A DNA stretch of 57,412 bases from Bog-793 sp050014835 (GCA_050014835.1 JBEKCO010000006.1:1-57412); one strand, 5' to 3'. Positions 1-8,741 are shown, counted from the stretch's first letter. The notes: a model not told the origin generated them from the sequence alone. Made by a program: numbers and translations.

Positions 1-599
1 CAGAGCAGCCAGCGGGCCAGCCACAGCTGGTCGCCGATGACCGGCGGCGGCAAGATGCCGACCTGGAACTCCCACTGGCCCTTCATCACCTCGGCGTTCG
101 TCCCCTCGATCGATATCCCCGCTTCCAGGCAGGCGACCGTGTGCCGCTCGACGATGTCCCGCCCGACGATGTACGCGGCGCCCACCGAGCAGTAGTAGGG
201 ACCCTGGGGCGCGGGGAAGCCGATCTCGGGCCAGCCGAGCGGTCGGCCGTCCTGGAAGAACGTGTACTCCTGCTCGATGCCGAACATCGGTTCCTGGTCG
301 GCGTACTTCTCGGCGACTTCGACGCAAGTCGCCCGCGTGTTCGTGGGGTGCGGCGTGAAGTCGGTGAGAAGTACCTCGCAGAGCACGAGCTTGTTCTTGC
401 CCCCCCGGAGCGGGTCGGGCGTGACGAGCACGGGCCGCAGGACGCAGTCGGAGAGGTTCCCGGGGGCCTGATTCGTGCTGGAGCCGTCGAAGCCCCAGAT
501 CGGGGGCTCCTTGCCGTCGGCGACGATCTTCGTCTTGCATCGGATCATCGGTGTCGGCTTGTAGCCGTCGATCCAGATGTACTCAGCCTGGTAGCTCAC
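1..599 (-). CDS. glnII: Glutamine synthetase, GSII (eukaryote-like) type, 5' part
   Basis: Makes glutamine from glutamate, ammonia and ATP in the cytoplasm. Only the first 199 codons are inside the window; the rest lies off the left edge. The translation contains WGFDGSSTNQA near residue 40, the typical N-terminal motif of the short GSII family, and later FGIEQEYTFF, which carries metal-binding glutamates. The start is a GTG at 597-599 with AAGGGAG upstream on the minus strand. GSII in actinobacteria usually coexists with GSI (GlnA) and is nitrogen regulated. The upstream region carries a PhoP-box-like direct repeat, annotated separately. Family assignment is firm. Confidence 0.93.
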   Translation of the reverse strand, partial: MSYQAEYIWIDGYKPTPMIRCKTKIVADGKEPPIWGFDGSSTNQAPGNLSDCVLRPVLVTPDPLRGGKNKLVLCEVLLTDFTPHPTNTRATCVEVAEKYADQEPMFGIEQEYTFFQDGRPLGWPEIGFPAPQGPYYCSVGAAYIVGRDIVERHTVACLEAGISIEGTNAEVMKGQWEFQVGILPPPVIGDQLWLARWLL

Positions 600-739
600 G
601 AACGACTCCCTTGGTTGTTCGGCGGACCGCTTCAGCCCGCGCCGGAGATGCACGCGCGACGCGTTCACCTCCGGCGTGGGACCGATCCGCGTCTGACCTG
701 CTCAGCGTGCCAGAGAGTCGTTTCGCCGCGGTGTCAGAC

Positions 740-759
740 GTGTGAACTCCGTGTGAACT
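740..759 (-). promoter_or_regulatory. PhoP-box-like direct repeat upstream of glnII
   Basis: The plus strand reads GTGTGAACT twice with an 11-base period (740-748 and 751-759). On the minus strand, the direction of glnII, this is AGTTCACAC-GG-AGTTCACAC. Eleven-base direct repeats of GTTCAC/TCACA type are the known DNA target of PhoP-family OmpR regulators in Streptomyces and Mycobacterium. It lies about 140 bases before the glnII start. A single GTTCACC also occurs at 663-669. Its role here is inferred only from sequence resemblance. Confidence 0.4.
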
Positions 760-871
760 GGCACCCCGTGTCGTTTCGGCGCCGCCCGCCGCCTCGAGAT
801 CCGTCGCCCACCTGGGGTTTTCCGACCCGGTACCGCCGCGGTTCAGACGCAGTCGCGCCACCCCGCCCGGG

Positions 872-1831
872 TCAGGCGTAGGCGGCGTCGAGCCGGGCCA
901 TCACCTCGGGGGTGAGGAGCGGCAGGATGTCGAGCGCCCGCAGGTTCTCCTCGACCTGTTCGACCCGGCTCGCCCCGGTGATCACGGTCGAGACGTGCGG
1001 GTTCGCCGCACACCAGGCGATGGCGAGCTGGGCGGGGGTGCAGCCGAGCTCGCCGGCGACGGCGAGCAGCGCCGGGACGCGGGCGTTCGTCTCCGGCGCG
1101 ACGAGCCGGTCACGTAGCCACTCGAAGCCCGGGACGGTCGCCCGCGACCCCTCGGGGACGCCGTCGACGTACTTGCCCGTGAGGATGCCCCAGGCGAGCG
1201 GGCTGTAGGTCGTGAGACCGAGGCCCCAGTCCTCGTAGAGCCGGGCGTACTCGACCTCGACGCGCCGGCGTTCGAGCAGGTTGTACTGCGACTGTTCCAT
1301 CACCGGCTTGCGCAGGTGATGGCGTTCGGCGATCTCGAACGCGGCGCGCAGGTCGTCGGCCGGCCATTCCGACGTCCCCCAGTAGGTGGCCTTGCCCGAG
1401 CTCACGATGTCGTGCATCGCCCAGACGGTCTCCTCGATCGGCGTCGCCGGATCGGAGCGGTGGCAGAACATGAGGTCGACGAAGTCGAGGCCGAGCCGCT
1501 CGAGCGACCCGTCGATCGCCTGCAGGAGGTACTTGCGGTTCAGCGTGTCCTGCGTATTCACGCCCTCGTAGATGCCCCAGAAGAACTTCGTCGACACGAC
1601 GTAGCTGTGGCGCGGCCAGCCGAGCTCGGCGAGCGCCCGGCCCATGATCCGTTCGGACTCGCCGCCGGCGTACTGCTCGGCGTTGTCGAAGAAGTTCACC
1701 CCGCCCGCCCGGGCCGCGGCGAGGCACGACTTGGCGAGTCCGACGCCGAGCTGAGAACCGAACGTCACCCACGACCCGAGTGAGAGCGCGCTCACCCGCA
1801 GTCCCGACCTCCCGAGCCGCCGGTACTCCAT
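872..1831 (-). CDS. Aldo/keto reductase, voltage-gated K+ channel beta-subunit-like
   Basis: NAD(P)H-dependent carbonyl reductase with a TIM-barrel fold, 319 aa, cytoplasmic. The start MEYRRLGRSGLRVS and the DNAEQYAGGESE segment (catalytic Asp and Tyr) are typical of the family. STKFF supplies the catalytic Lys and MFCHRSDP the catalytic His. The closest named group is the KCNAB/YghZ-like branch, whose natural substrates are often unknown. The ATG is preceded by GGGTGAG. It stands alone between glnII and idi. Family certain, substrate unknown. Confidence 0.9.
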   Translation of the reverse strand: MEYRRLGRSGLRVSALSLGSWVTFGSQLGVGLAKSCLAAARAGGVNFFDNAEQYAGGESERIMGRALAELGWPRHSYVVSTKFFWGIYEGVNTQDTLNRKYLLQAIDGSLERLGLDFVDLMFCHRSDPATPIEETVWAMHDIVSSGKATYWGTSEWPADDLRAAFEIAERHHLRKPVMEQSQYNLLERRRVEVEYARLYEDWGLGLTTYSPLAWGILTGKYVDGVPEGSRATVPGFEWLRDRLVAPETNARVPALLAVAGELGCTPAQLAIAWCAANPHVSTVITGASRVEQVEENLRALDILPLLTPEVMARLDAAYA

Positions 1832-1973
1832 ATCTCACCCCGATCTCTGCCGCCTGCCGGCCCACGCCCCGCGAGGCGCGCGTCCGACAGTTTTGCGAGG
1901 TCCGTCATAGCATGCCCGCGGATCCCCCTGGCACGGCGAACGCGCCTCGAGGCGGTCCGAAGGAGCGAACGGC

Positions 1974-2543
1974 GTGGAGAACGGGGGAGCGAGGCGGTCG
2001 TGGCCGGCGAAGGCCCGCGACTGCGTCGTGCTCGTGGACGAGGACGGGGAACCGATCGGCTCGGCGGCCAAACTCGCGGCCCACGAGGCGCCGGGCCGGC
2101 TCCACCTCGCCTTCTCCGTCGTCTTGTTCCGGTCAGACGGGCTCGTGCTGCTCCAGCAGCGCGCCGGAACGAAATACCACTTCCCTCTGGTCTGGGCAAA
2201 CTCGTGCTGCAGCCACCCCCAGCCCGGCGAGGACCTCGTCGCCTCCGCCGAGCAGCGCGTCGGCGAGGAGCTCGGCCTCGCCTGTCGCCTCGCCGACGTC
2301 GGCACGCTCACCTACCGGGCGGTCTGCCGGGTTTCCGGTCTCGTCGAGCACGAGTTCGACCACGTCCTCGTCGGCGAGGTGGAGGGCGATCCCGTGCCTG
2401 ACCCTGCCGAGGTCGCCGCGCTGCGCTGGGCCGTCGCCGCCGAGATCGTCTCGGCACCGCCGCCCGACGGCGCACCCTGGCTCGTGCCGGTGCTGTCCGT
2501 TGCCGAGCGGGCCCGCGGCAGGGACACCTTCCGGCCTGCCTAG
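1974..2543 (+). CDS. idi: Isopentenyl-diphosphate delta-isomerase, type I
   Basis: Interconverts isopentenyl and dimethylallyl diphosphate for isoprenoid synthesis (menaquinone, undecaprenyl lipids). It is a 189-aa Nudix-fold protein. The active-site cysteine lies in NSCCSHP and the catalytic glutamate in EHEFDH, both at the expected spacing. The start is a GTG with AAGGAGC eight bases upstream. It faces the NlpC/P60 gene convergently and probably shares the hairpin between them as terminator. A supply of polyprenyl phosphate would serve the neighbouring glycan locus, but idi is a general housekeeping gene. Confidence 0.94.
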   Translation: MENGGARRSWPAKARDCVVLVDEDGEPIGSAAKLAAHEAPGRLHLAFSVVLFRSDGLVLLQQRAGTKYHFPLVWANSCCSHPQPGEDLVASAEQRVGEELGLACRLADVGTLTYRAVCRVSGLVEHEFDHVLVGEVEGDPVPDPAEVAALRWAVAAEIVSAPPPDGAPWLVPVLSVAERARGRDTFRPA

Positions 2544-2567
2544 TGCCCGGGCCCCGCACGCCGGGCA
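2544..2567. terminator. Hairpin between convergent idi and NlpC/P60 genes
   Basis: Seven-base inverted repeat TGCCCGG / CCGGGCA with a ten-base loop, placed in the 37-base gap between two converging genes. No T-tract follows, which is usual for GC-rich actinobacterial hairpins. Likely a bidirectional terminator. Confidence 0.4.
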
Positions 2568-2580
2568 GGTCGACCTGCGG

Positions 2581-3729
2581 TCAGGGACGTCCCGCGGCGA
2601 ACGCGCCCGGCGGGACCGCGGTGATGGAGATGGTCGTGCCGGTCTGTATGGCCTGGATCACCTGGCCGTTCCCGATGTACATGACGACGTGGTAGATGTA
2701 GTCGCCCGCGGCGTAGAAGATGAGATCGCCGGGCTGCAGCTCCGAGAACGGGATGTGCTCGATCGAGTAGTACTGGTCCTCGGCGCTGTGGGGCAGGCTG
2801 ACCCCCGCCTGGCCCCATGCCCACATCGCGAGCCCCGAGCAGTCGAAGCCGTAGCCCGGTGACGAAGCGGCCCAGACGTAGGGCACGCCGATCTGCGACT
2901 CCGCCGCGTGGACCGCCGCAAGGCCCTGCTGGTCGCCGGTCACCGCGTCCGTCGGGTCGACCGTGACGGCGGGGTTGGAGCTCGTCGCGGCGTCGGACTG
3001 CTGCTGCGCCCGCTTGATCACCGAGGCCGCCGCGGCTTGCGCCGCGGCCTGGATCGCTTCTTGCTTCTGCTGGTTGGCGACCGCGGTGGCGAGCGAGCCG
3101 TTCACACCCCGCTGGGTCGAGGTGAGGTCGGAGTCGAGCTGGGCGGCGTTCGCGCGGGCGGCGTTGAGGGTCTTCATCGCGGCACGTGACTGGACCTCGT
3201 CCCGGGAGAGTTGGTCGGTGCGCTCGACGAGGGCGTGCTCGGAAAAGCGCAGCGAGCTCATCGCGCTCGACAGGCTCCCCGCGGCGTCCTCGAGGTAGGT
3301 CTGCTGCGCCGGGAGCGCGTTCTCCGTGTCCGTGAGGACGGAGAGGGCGTCCGAGGTCGCGCCGTCGCTCACGTAGGCGTCGATCGTCTGGCGTTGCAGC
3401 GACTGCTTGTCATCGCTCACGTTCGCACGGGCCGCATCGATCTGCCGCTCGTCCTTGCGGATGTCTCTGCGCAGGAGCGCTTCGCGCGTCGCCACCTGGT
3501 CGTACTCCTCGGAAAGGACCTGGAGCTTCACCTGGATCGTGGCGATCTTCGAGGCGAGGGCGCTCGCTTTCGACCGCAGGGTCGAAACGGGCGAGGGATT
3601 GTTCGTTGCGCCGGCGCGCAGTGCTGGCAGCAGTGTCGCCGCGGCCACCACGACGGTCGCGGCGATGGAGAGATGCCGGACGTCGTGGGGGAGTCGTCCA
3701 GTGCGGCGTCCGGCGGGGGTGCGGATCAC
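2581..3729 (-). CDS. Secreted coiled-coil NlpC/P60 peptidoglycan hydrolase
   Basis: Predicted cell-wall endopeptidase (peptidase family C40), 382 aa from the GTG at 3727-3729. Order: a basic N-terminus and one hydrophobic signal segment (about residues 20-40), a long alpha-helical coiled coil (about 50-250), then the NlpC/P60 domain (about 270-382). The catalytic cysteine is in FDCSGLAMW and the histidine in YHVVMYIG. Resembles RipA/RipC-type hydrolases whose coiled coil regulates the catalytic domain, often through FtsX. The frame stays open upstream to an ATG at 3852, but the segment before 3729 looks non-coding. Confidence 0.88.
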   Translation of the reverse strand: MIRTPAGRRTGRLPHDVRHLSIAATVVVAAATLLPALRAGATNNPSPVSTLRSKASALASKIATIQVKLQVLSEEYDQVATREALLRRDIRKDERQIDAARANVSDDKQSLQRQTIDAYVSDGATSDALSVLTDTENALPAQQTYLEDAAGSLSSAMSSLRFSEHALVERTDQLSRDEVQSRAAMKTLNAARANAAQLDSDLTSTQRGVNGSLATAVANQQKQEAIQAAAQAAAASVIKRAQQQSDAATSSNPAVTVDPTDAVTGDQQGLAAVHAAESQIGVPYVWAASSPGYGFDCSGLAMWAWGQAGVSLPHSAEDQYYSIEHIPFSELQPGDLIFYAAGDYIYHVVMYIGNGQVIQAIQTGTTISITAVPPGAFAAGRP

Positions 3730-3929
3730 TGGATCACCGCCCGCGACACAACCCTCGCCAGGTAGCGCACTATGAACCCAACGTATCGGTGGCCACATGG
3801 CCTGTGCAAGGAAACACAGCTTGGGCTGGGGTTCCGTCGTCTCAGATGACACCCCGCTACGGTGAGACTGTCTTATCCACAGGGTCGCGGGCGCGTCGGT
3901 GCCCGTCCGGCGGCAGAAAGGATGACGAC

Positions 3930-5336
3930 ATGGGCGAGGCCAAGCCCGCCTCGGCGGACGGATTCCGGGTCGAGCACGATTCGATGGGCGAGGTGCGTGT
4001 GCCCGCCGATGCCCGCTGGGGGGCGCAGACGCAGCGCGCCGTCGAGAATTTCCCGATCTCGGGGCAACCCGTCGAGCGCGCCATCCTCGAGGCGCTCGCG
4101 ATCATCAAGGGCACCTGTGCCGAGGTGAATGCGGAACTCGGCACGATCGACGCCACCGTCGCGGCGGCGATCGGCGAAGCGGCGGGCGAGGTCGCCTCGG
4201 GTCGCCACGCCGACCAGTTCCCGATCGACGTCTTCCAGACCGGCTCGGGCACCTCGACGAACATGAACATGAACGAGGTGCTGGCCCAGCTCGCCGGCGA
4301 GCGGCTGGGACGGCCGGTGAGCCCGAACGACGAGGTGAACGCGTCGCAGTCCTCGAACGACACGTTCCCGGCGGCGATCCATCTCGCGACGGTCCGTGAG
4401 ATCGGGGCAGACCTCGTTCCCGCGCTCGGCCAGCTCGCCGCCGCGCTGCGCCGGAAGGGCGGGGAATTCGCCGAACTCGTGAAGGCGGGCCGCACCCATC
4501 TGATGGACGCGACGCCGGTCACGCTCGGACAGGAGTTCGACGGTTACGCCGCGGCCATCGAGCACGGGATCGAACGCCTCGGCTCGAGCCTCGGGCGCAT
4601 CGGCGAGCTCCCGCTCGGGGGGACGGCGGTCGGCACGGGCCTCAACGCCAAGCCCGGTTTCGCCGCCGAGGTGATCGAGCGCCTGCGCCGCGCGACGGGG
4701 CTCGGCCTGACCGAGGCCCGGGACCATTTCGAGGCCCAGGGGGCCCGGGACGCCCTCGTCGAGGCTTCCGGCGTCGTGCGGACGGTCGCCGTGTCGCTCT
4801 ACAAGATCGCCAACGATCTGCGCTGGATGTCGTCCGGCCCGCGTTGCGGCCTGGGCGAGATCCACCTCCCCGACCTCCAGCCCGGATCCTCGATCATGCC
4901 GGGCAAGGTGAATCCCGTCGTCCCCGAGGCGGTGTGCCAGGTCGTCGCCCAGGTGATCGGCAATGACGCCGCGGTCGCCTTCGGCGGGGCGGCGGGGAAC
5001 TTCGAGCTGAACATCATGTTGCCGGTGATCGGGCGGAACCTGCTCGAGTCGATCCGCCTCGTCGCCGCGGCGAGCCGGTCGCTCGCGGCGAAGTGCGTCG
5101 ACGGCATCGAGGCCGACGCCGAACGTTGCCGCGACTACGCGCTCTCCTCGGCGTCGATCGCGACGGCCCTCAATCCCTACATCGGCTACGACAACGCCGC
5201 GAAGGTCGTGAAGCGCGCCCTGGCCGAGAACAAGGACCTGCGCACCGTCGTCCTCGAGATGGGCCTGCTCGGCGAGGACGACGTCGACCGGGCCCTCGAC
5301 GTCCTCGCCATGACCCGCGGCGGCATCGTCGGCTGA
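3930..5336 (+). CDS. fumC: Fumarate hydratase class II
   Basis: Hydrates fumarate to L-malate in the TCA cycle; homotetramer, 468 aa, usual length. Signature GSSIMPGKVNP near residue 325, GSGTSTNMN, ASQSSNDTFP and GRTHLMDATP (catalytic His) are all present. The ATG at 3930 follows GAAAGGATG and fits the family N-terminus (FRVEHDSMGEVRVP). The frame extends upstream to 3606, but that part overlaps the divergent NlpC gene and lacks homology. Aspartase and argininosuccinate lyase are relatives; the motif set favours fumarase. Confidence 0.95.
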   Translation: MGEAKPASADGFRVEHDSMGEVRVPADARWGAQTQRAVENFPISGQPVERAILEALAIIKGTCAEVNAELGTIDATVAAAIGEAAGEVASGRHADQFPIDVFQTGSGTSTNMNMNEVLAQLAGERLGRPVSPNDEVNASQSSNDTFPAAIHLATVREIGADLVPALGQLAAALRRKGGEFAELVKAGRTHLMDATPVTLGQEFDGYAAAIEHGIERLGSSLGRIGELPLGGTAVGTGLNAKPGFAAEVIERLRRATGLGLTEARDHFEAQGARDALVEASGVVRTVAVSLYKIANDLRWMSSGPRCGLGEIHLPDLQPGSSIMPGKVNPVVPEAVCQVVAQVIGNDAAVAFGGAAGNFELNIMLPVIGRNLLESIRLVAAASRSLAAKCVDGIEADAERCRDYALSSASIATALNPYIGYDNAAKVVKRALAENKDLRTVVLEMGLLGEDDVDRALDVLAMTRGGIVG

Positions 5337-5590
5337 TCCACCGGGTCGGCGCGCGCGACCGTCGGTATCCTGAGGCCCACGACGCTCGACAAGGATGAGA
5401 TAGGCAGACCGGTTGCATTCCCGGGCGGAGACGGGACGATGTGGACGCCGTCTCGCCGTGTCGGATTCCTCGCGCGCCAGGCGCCTCCGTGGCGCGCCGG
5501 ACGAGCCGGCGCGCGGGCACCGCATTCCCTGCCGGCGCGCGTCGTGCAGCTCAGGGGGGACTTGACGTCCCGAGAGGCGGGGTCGAGGCC

Positions 5591-7528
5591 GTGAGCCCGC
5601 CGGACGAGGTCGTCTTCGACGGGGCATCCGACCCAGCCGTCTCGGTGGTCGTCGCCGCCTGGGGGCCCGCCCCGCACCTCTTCGGATGTCTCACCTCGAT
5701 CGAGGCGCAACGCACGACGGACCCGTTCGAGGTGGTGGTCGTGTTGAACGACGTCGAGCCGCGCGTCGTGGACGCGGTCGCTCGGCTCGTCCGAGGGGCG
5801 AAGGTCATCACGTCCCGTTCCGACCTCGGCTTCGCCGGTTCGGTGAACGTCGGGGTCGCGTCGGCACGCGCCGACCTGATTGCCATCGTCCATGACGACG
5901 TCACCGTGCCGCCGGGATGGCTCGACGCGCTCACGGCCTCGGCGGCGTCCCATCCCGCGGCCGAGGTCATCGGCTGTGCGGTCGCGGTCGACGACGCTCC
6001 GGGCTCGCGAGAGCGAGCGGCCGGCTCCTGTGGGCCGGAGGAGGATTCGTCGATCGCCGTGTCCGAGTGCGCGTTCCTCGTCCGTCGCAGCGCATGGGAC
6101 CGGCTCGGCGGTCTCGACAAGATCTTCCACCCGTTCGGTTTCGCGACGACCGACCTGTGCGCCCGTGTCGCCGAAACCGGGGGGCACGTGATCGTCGAGT
6201 CCCGGGCGCCGGTGCGCCGCGCCCACTCAGCGCGCATGAACGACCGGTTCCGGTCGTTCATCATGCAGCTCAACCGGGAACTGTTCGACCTCTGGCGCGC
6301 GCGGGCGAATCCCCCGTCCTCCGGGGCGGGCGCGGCCCATCCGGCGATCGCGCCGCGGGAACAGACCACCCCGGCCGGGTCCGCGGTCCCGCGGCGAGCT
6401 CGAGGGGGATCGCGTCTTCTCGTCATCGACGACGCCGTGCCCGATCCGTCGCTTGGTGCGGGTTCCGGGCGCATGGCCGAGGTCATCGGCGAGCTCGTCC
6501 GGGGCGGACGTTTCCAGGTCGACGTGCTGCCCGTTGTCGCCCGGAGCGACTCCGACGCCGAACGGGCGGTCGCGCTCGGCGTCGGAGTCGTCGGCAAGGA
6601 CCTCGGGGACCTGCTCGCGCGTCAGGTTCAGCGTTACGCGGTCATCATCGTCTCCCGGCCCCACAACTGGGTGGCGGCGATCGGGGTGCTGCGCCGCCTC
6701 GCCCCCGGGGTCCCCGTCGTCTACGACGCGGAGGCCTTGTTCCACCGTCGGCTTGAGCGTCAGATGGCGTACGTCCTCGACGCGCCGACAGCGTTCCGGG
6801 TGGCGCAGGATTCGGCGAGGCTGGCGGAGGTCGAACGGGGGATCGCCCAGGAGGCGGACTTCGTCGTCGCGATCTCCGAAGAAGAGGCGAGCTTTTTCCG
6901 GGAGCACTCGCCGACGCCGCGCAAGGTCGCCGTGCACCCCCCCCTCTTCGCCGGGGCGACGCCGTCCCGCGACGGGCTCACCTCCCGCCGGGACGTCGGT
7001 TTCGTCGCGGGATGGTCCGCGGGGCCGGAATCGCCGAACGCCGACGCCGTGGATTGGTTCGCGAGGAAGATCTTGCCGAAGGTGCGCGCCCGTCAGCCCG
7101 GCGTGCGCCTGCGGGTGACCGGTGCTGACCCCCCGGCGAACGTCCGGCGTCTCGTGACCCCGGCCATCGAGTTCGTCGGCCAGGTGGCGAACCTCGCCGA
7201 GTTCTACGCGACGCTTCGCGTCGTCGTCGTGCCGGTCCGCTACGGGTCGGGGGTGAAGCTGAAGACCGTCGAAGCGGTGCAATACGGCGTGCCGACCGTG
7301 GCGACGACCGTGGGTGCCGAGGGGATCCCCTTCGACGATCGGGGCGCGGTCGTCGTCGCCGACGATCCCGACCGGTTCGCCCGCGCGGTCGCGGCGCTGC
7401 TCGGCGACGACGACGCCTGGTGGTCCCAGCGGGAGCGCGTGCTCGCCCAGCAGCGGAGCTGGGCGGCGCTGCCCGGGCCGTCCGTCTGGCCCTCGCTCAT
7501 CGATCGGCTCGCCGGGGCCGGGTCGTGA
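5591..7528 (+). CDS. Two-domain glycosyltransferase: GT2-like fused to GT4-like
   Basis: Probable bifunctional or chain-building glycosyltransferase, about 645 aa. The N-terminal half (about 15-240) is a GT-A fold of family GT2: VSVVVAAWGP, then IVHDDVTVPPGW as the DXD-type metal site, and an FHPFGFATTDLC acceptor region. The C-terminal half (about 280-640) is GT-B family 4-like, ending with VRYGSGVKLKTVEA and GVPTVATTVGAEG, the usual donor-binding segment. No membrane segment. An upstream GTG at 5441 with a fair ribosome site is possible, but codons 5441-5590 have clearly lower third-position GC, so 5591 is preferred. It heads the plus-strand part of the glycan locus. Confidence 0.85.
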   Translation: MSPPDEVVFDGASDPAVSVVVAAWGPAPHLFGCLTSIEAQRTTDPFEVVVVLNDVEPRVVDAVARLVRGAKVITSRSDLGFAGSVNVGVASARADLIAIVHDDVTVPPGWLDALTASAASHPAAEVIGCAVAVDDAPGSRERAAGSCGPEEDSSIAVSECAFLVRRSAWDRLGGLDKIFHPFGFATTDLCARVAETGGHVIVESRAPVRRAHSARMNDRFRSFIMQLNRELFDLWRARANPPSSGAGAAHPAIAPREQTTPAGSAVPRRARGGSRLLVIDDAVPDPSLGAGSGRMAEVIGELVRGGRFQVDVLPVVARSDSDAERAVALGVGVVGKDLGDLLARQVQRYAVIIVSRPHNWVAAIGVLRRLAPGVPVVYDAEALFHRRLERQMAYVLDAPTAFRVAQDSARLAEVERGIAQEADFVVAISEEEASFFREHSPTPRKVAVHPPLFAGATPSRDGLTSRRDVGFVAGWSAGPESPNADAVDWFARKILPKVRARQPGVRLRVTGADPPANVRRLVTPAIEFVGQVANLAEFYATLRVVVVPVRYGSGVKLKTVEAVQYGVPTVATTVGAEGIPFDDRGAVVVADDPDRFARAVAALLGDDDAWWSQRERVLAQQRSWAALPGPSVWPSLIDRLAGAGS

Positions 7529-7571
7529 GGGTCACGGCTGTGAGCTGGGCGTCGCGGAGGTGTCGAGTACC

Positions 7572-8024
7572 GTGAATCCCGTGGCGGGATCGTTCCCCGA
7601 CGAGACGCCGGGCTCCGAAGGACTGCTCGAGCGCGAGTTGGTCGAATCCGACCTGGTGCGCGAGACCGAGTACGAGGCCGTGCTGCGCGACCTCTCTGTG
7701 AAGGACGTCTATGTCAAAGAGTCCGAGCTCAACCTGGCGCTCAGCGAGGACCGGGAGCGCGCGACCCGCGACGAGCTCGGACAGGTGCGCGACGAGCTCG
7801 GACAGGTGCGCGAGCGCGCCGACGAACTCTTCGCCGACCTCGAACGCGCCGAAGCCGTGATCGCGGGGCTGAACGCCGAGATCGTCCGGTTGCAGGACGA
7901 GATCGCCGCGATCCACGCCACCCGCAGTTTCCGCTGGGCTGCCGCCGGCGCCTCACTCGCCGATCGCGTGGCCTCGCCGTTGCGCCGCAAGCGGGGCCGC
8001 ACCGACGACCCGGCGGCGAACTGA
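7572..8024 (+). CDS. Small coiled-coil protein of glycan loci
   Basis: 150-aa protein of unknown function. Residues about 15-115 form a charged heptad-type coiled coil. It ends in AIHATRSFRWAAAG followed by a basic PLRRKRGR tail. This matches the S/T-x-S-W/F-R ... PLR motif often found after coiled coils in bacterial glycosyltransferase and methyltransferase proteins of O-antigen-like clusters. A perfect 21-bp tandem duplication sits inside the coil. GTG 7572 has GGAGG twelve bases upstream; GTG 7560 is an alternative. It starts 44 bases after the GT2-GT4 gene and is probably co-transcribed. It could tether or space glycosyltransferases at the membrane; this is inference. Confidence 0.75.
   Translation: MNPVAGSFPDETPGSEGLLERELVESDLVRETEYEAVLRDLSVKDVYVKESELNLALSEDRERATRDELGQVRDELGQVRERADELFADLERAEAVIAGLNAEIVRLQDEIAAIHATRSFRWAAAGASLADRVASPLRRKRGRTDDPAAN
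7770..7811 (+). repeat. Perfect tandem duplication, 2 x 21 bp
   Basis: GACGAGCTCGGACAGGTGCG plus C occurs at 7770-7790 and again, identical, at 7791-7811. In the coiled-coil gene it encodes DELGQVR twice, exactly one heptad per copy, so the duplication lengthens the coil by one heptad without breaking register. Confidence 0.97.
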
Positions 8025-8036
8025 GCGACCCGTGGC

Positions 8037-8741
8037 TCAGTCGGTGTTCGCCCAGTGACCCCTCAGGAAAGCGTCGGTCTCGCGCAGCGAGCCGGTGCGA
8101 CCGATCTCGTAGAAGCGCTCCGTCGCCTCGTAGCCGAACAGGAGCTGCCGGGCGGCGAGCACCGAGTACAGGAGGGACAGCTCGGCCGTGTCGTCGCCGG
8201 CGAGGTCGATGACCGCTGCCGTGAGCCCGCCGAGCCCGTAGTCGACGAAGGCCATGTCGGGCGAGGGTCTTTCCTTGTCGTAGCGGGTGACGCGCCCCGC
8301 GTCGAACGCCGCGTTCGAGGTCTCCCAGCGGTTCTCGTTGCGTAGCACGGTCATCGCCGCGGGCAGCCCGCTTCGCGCCCAGCGATCGGCGACGTCGCGG
8401 TAGTCGACGCGCAAGAAGGTGTCACCGTACAAGACGAGGAAGCGATCGCCGAGCAGCGGGGCCGCCTTGCGGATCGCCCCGAGCGTCCCGTCGAGCCCCG
8501 GCGAGTCGTAGCTGTAGGCGATCTCGATGCCCTCGCGATCCGGCCCGATCGTTTCCTCGACCATCTCACCGCGGTAGCCGACGCACAGCACGACACGCGT
8601 CACGCCGTGGTGGGCGAGGAGGCGCAGCTGGTGGACGAGGAAAGGCTGGCCAGCAACCTCGATCAGGCCCTTGGGCCGGTCACGGGTCGCCTCCCCCAGG
8701 CGGGTTCCCCTCCCTCCCGCGAGGACGCACACCGTCGGCAC
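8037..8741 (-). CDS. hddC: Sugar-1-phosphate nucleotidyltransferase, HddC-like
   Basis: Predicted to join GTP to D-glycero-alpha-D-manno-heptose 1-phosphate, giving GDP-heptose. 234 aa, single NTP-transferase domain. The N-terminal VCVLAGGRGTRLGEATRDRPK is the nucleotide-binding loop with the catalytic Arg/Lys; LVLYGDTFLRVD carries the metal-binding Asp. The short length without a C-terminal beta-helix fits HddC/RfbA-like short enzymes. Last gene of the minus-strand operon that also holds HddA and GmhB homologues, which is why heptose is favoured. An alternative is another mannose- or glucose-1-phosphate enzyme. Confidence 0.75.
   Translation of the reverse strand: MPTVCVLAGGRGTRLGEATRDRPKGLIEVAGQPFLVHQLRLLAHHGVTRVVLCVGYRGEMVEETIGPDREGIEIAYSYDSPGLDGTLGAIRKAAPLLGDRFLVLYGDTFLRVDYRDVADRWARSGLPAAMTVLRNENRWETSNAAFDAGRVTRYDKERPSPDMAFVDYGLGGLTAAVIDLAGDDTAELSLLYSVLAARQLLFGYEATERFYEIGRTGSLRETDAFLRGHWANTD

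Noticed and set aside
141..881. Long plus-strand open frame over the first 900 bases
   Set aside because: It is antisense to glnII; the minus strand gives a clear glutamine synthetase, while this frame has no recognisable protein.
5344..5360. Hairpin GGTCG...CGACC after fumC
   Set aside because: Only five pairs, and a promoter-like TATCCT follows at once; not convincing as a terminator.
5441..5590. N-terminal extension of the GT2-GT4 protein
   Set aside because: Codons show only about three-quarters G/C at third position and a random Arg-rich composition; the GT2 fold starts after 5591.
3873..5627. 584-codon minus-strand frame across fumC
   Set aside because: Shadow of fumC; Arg/Asp/Gly-rich composition, no motifs. 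Such long antisense frames are expected in DNA with very high third-position GC.
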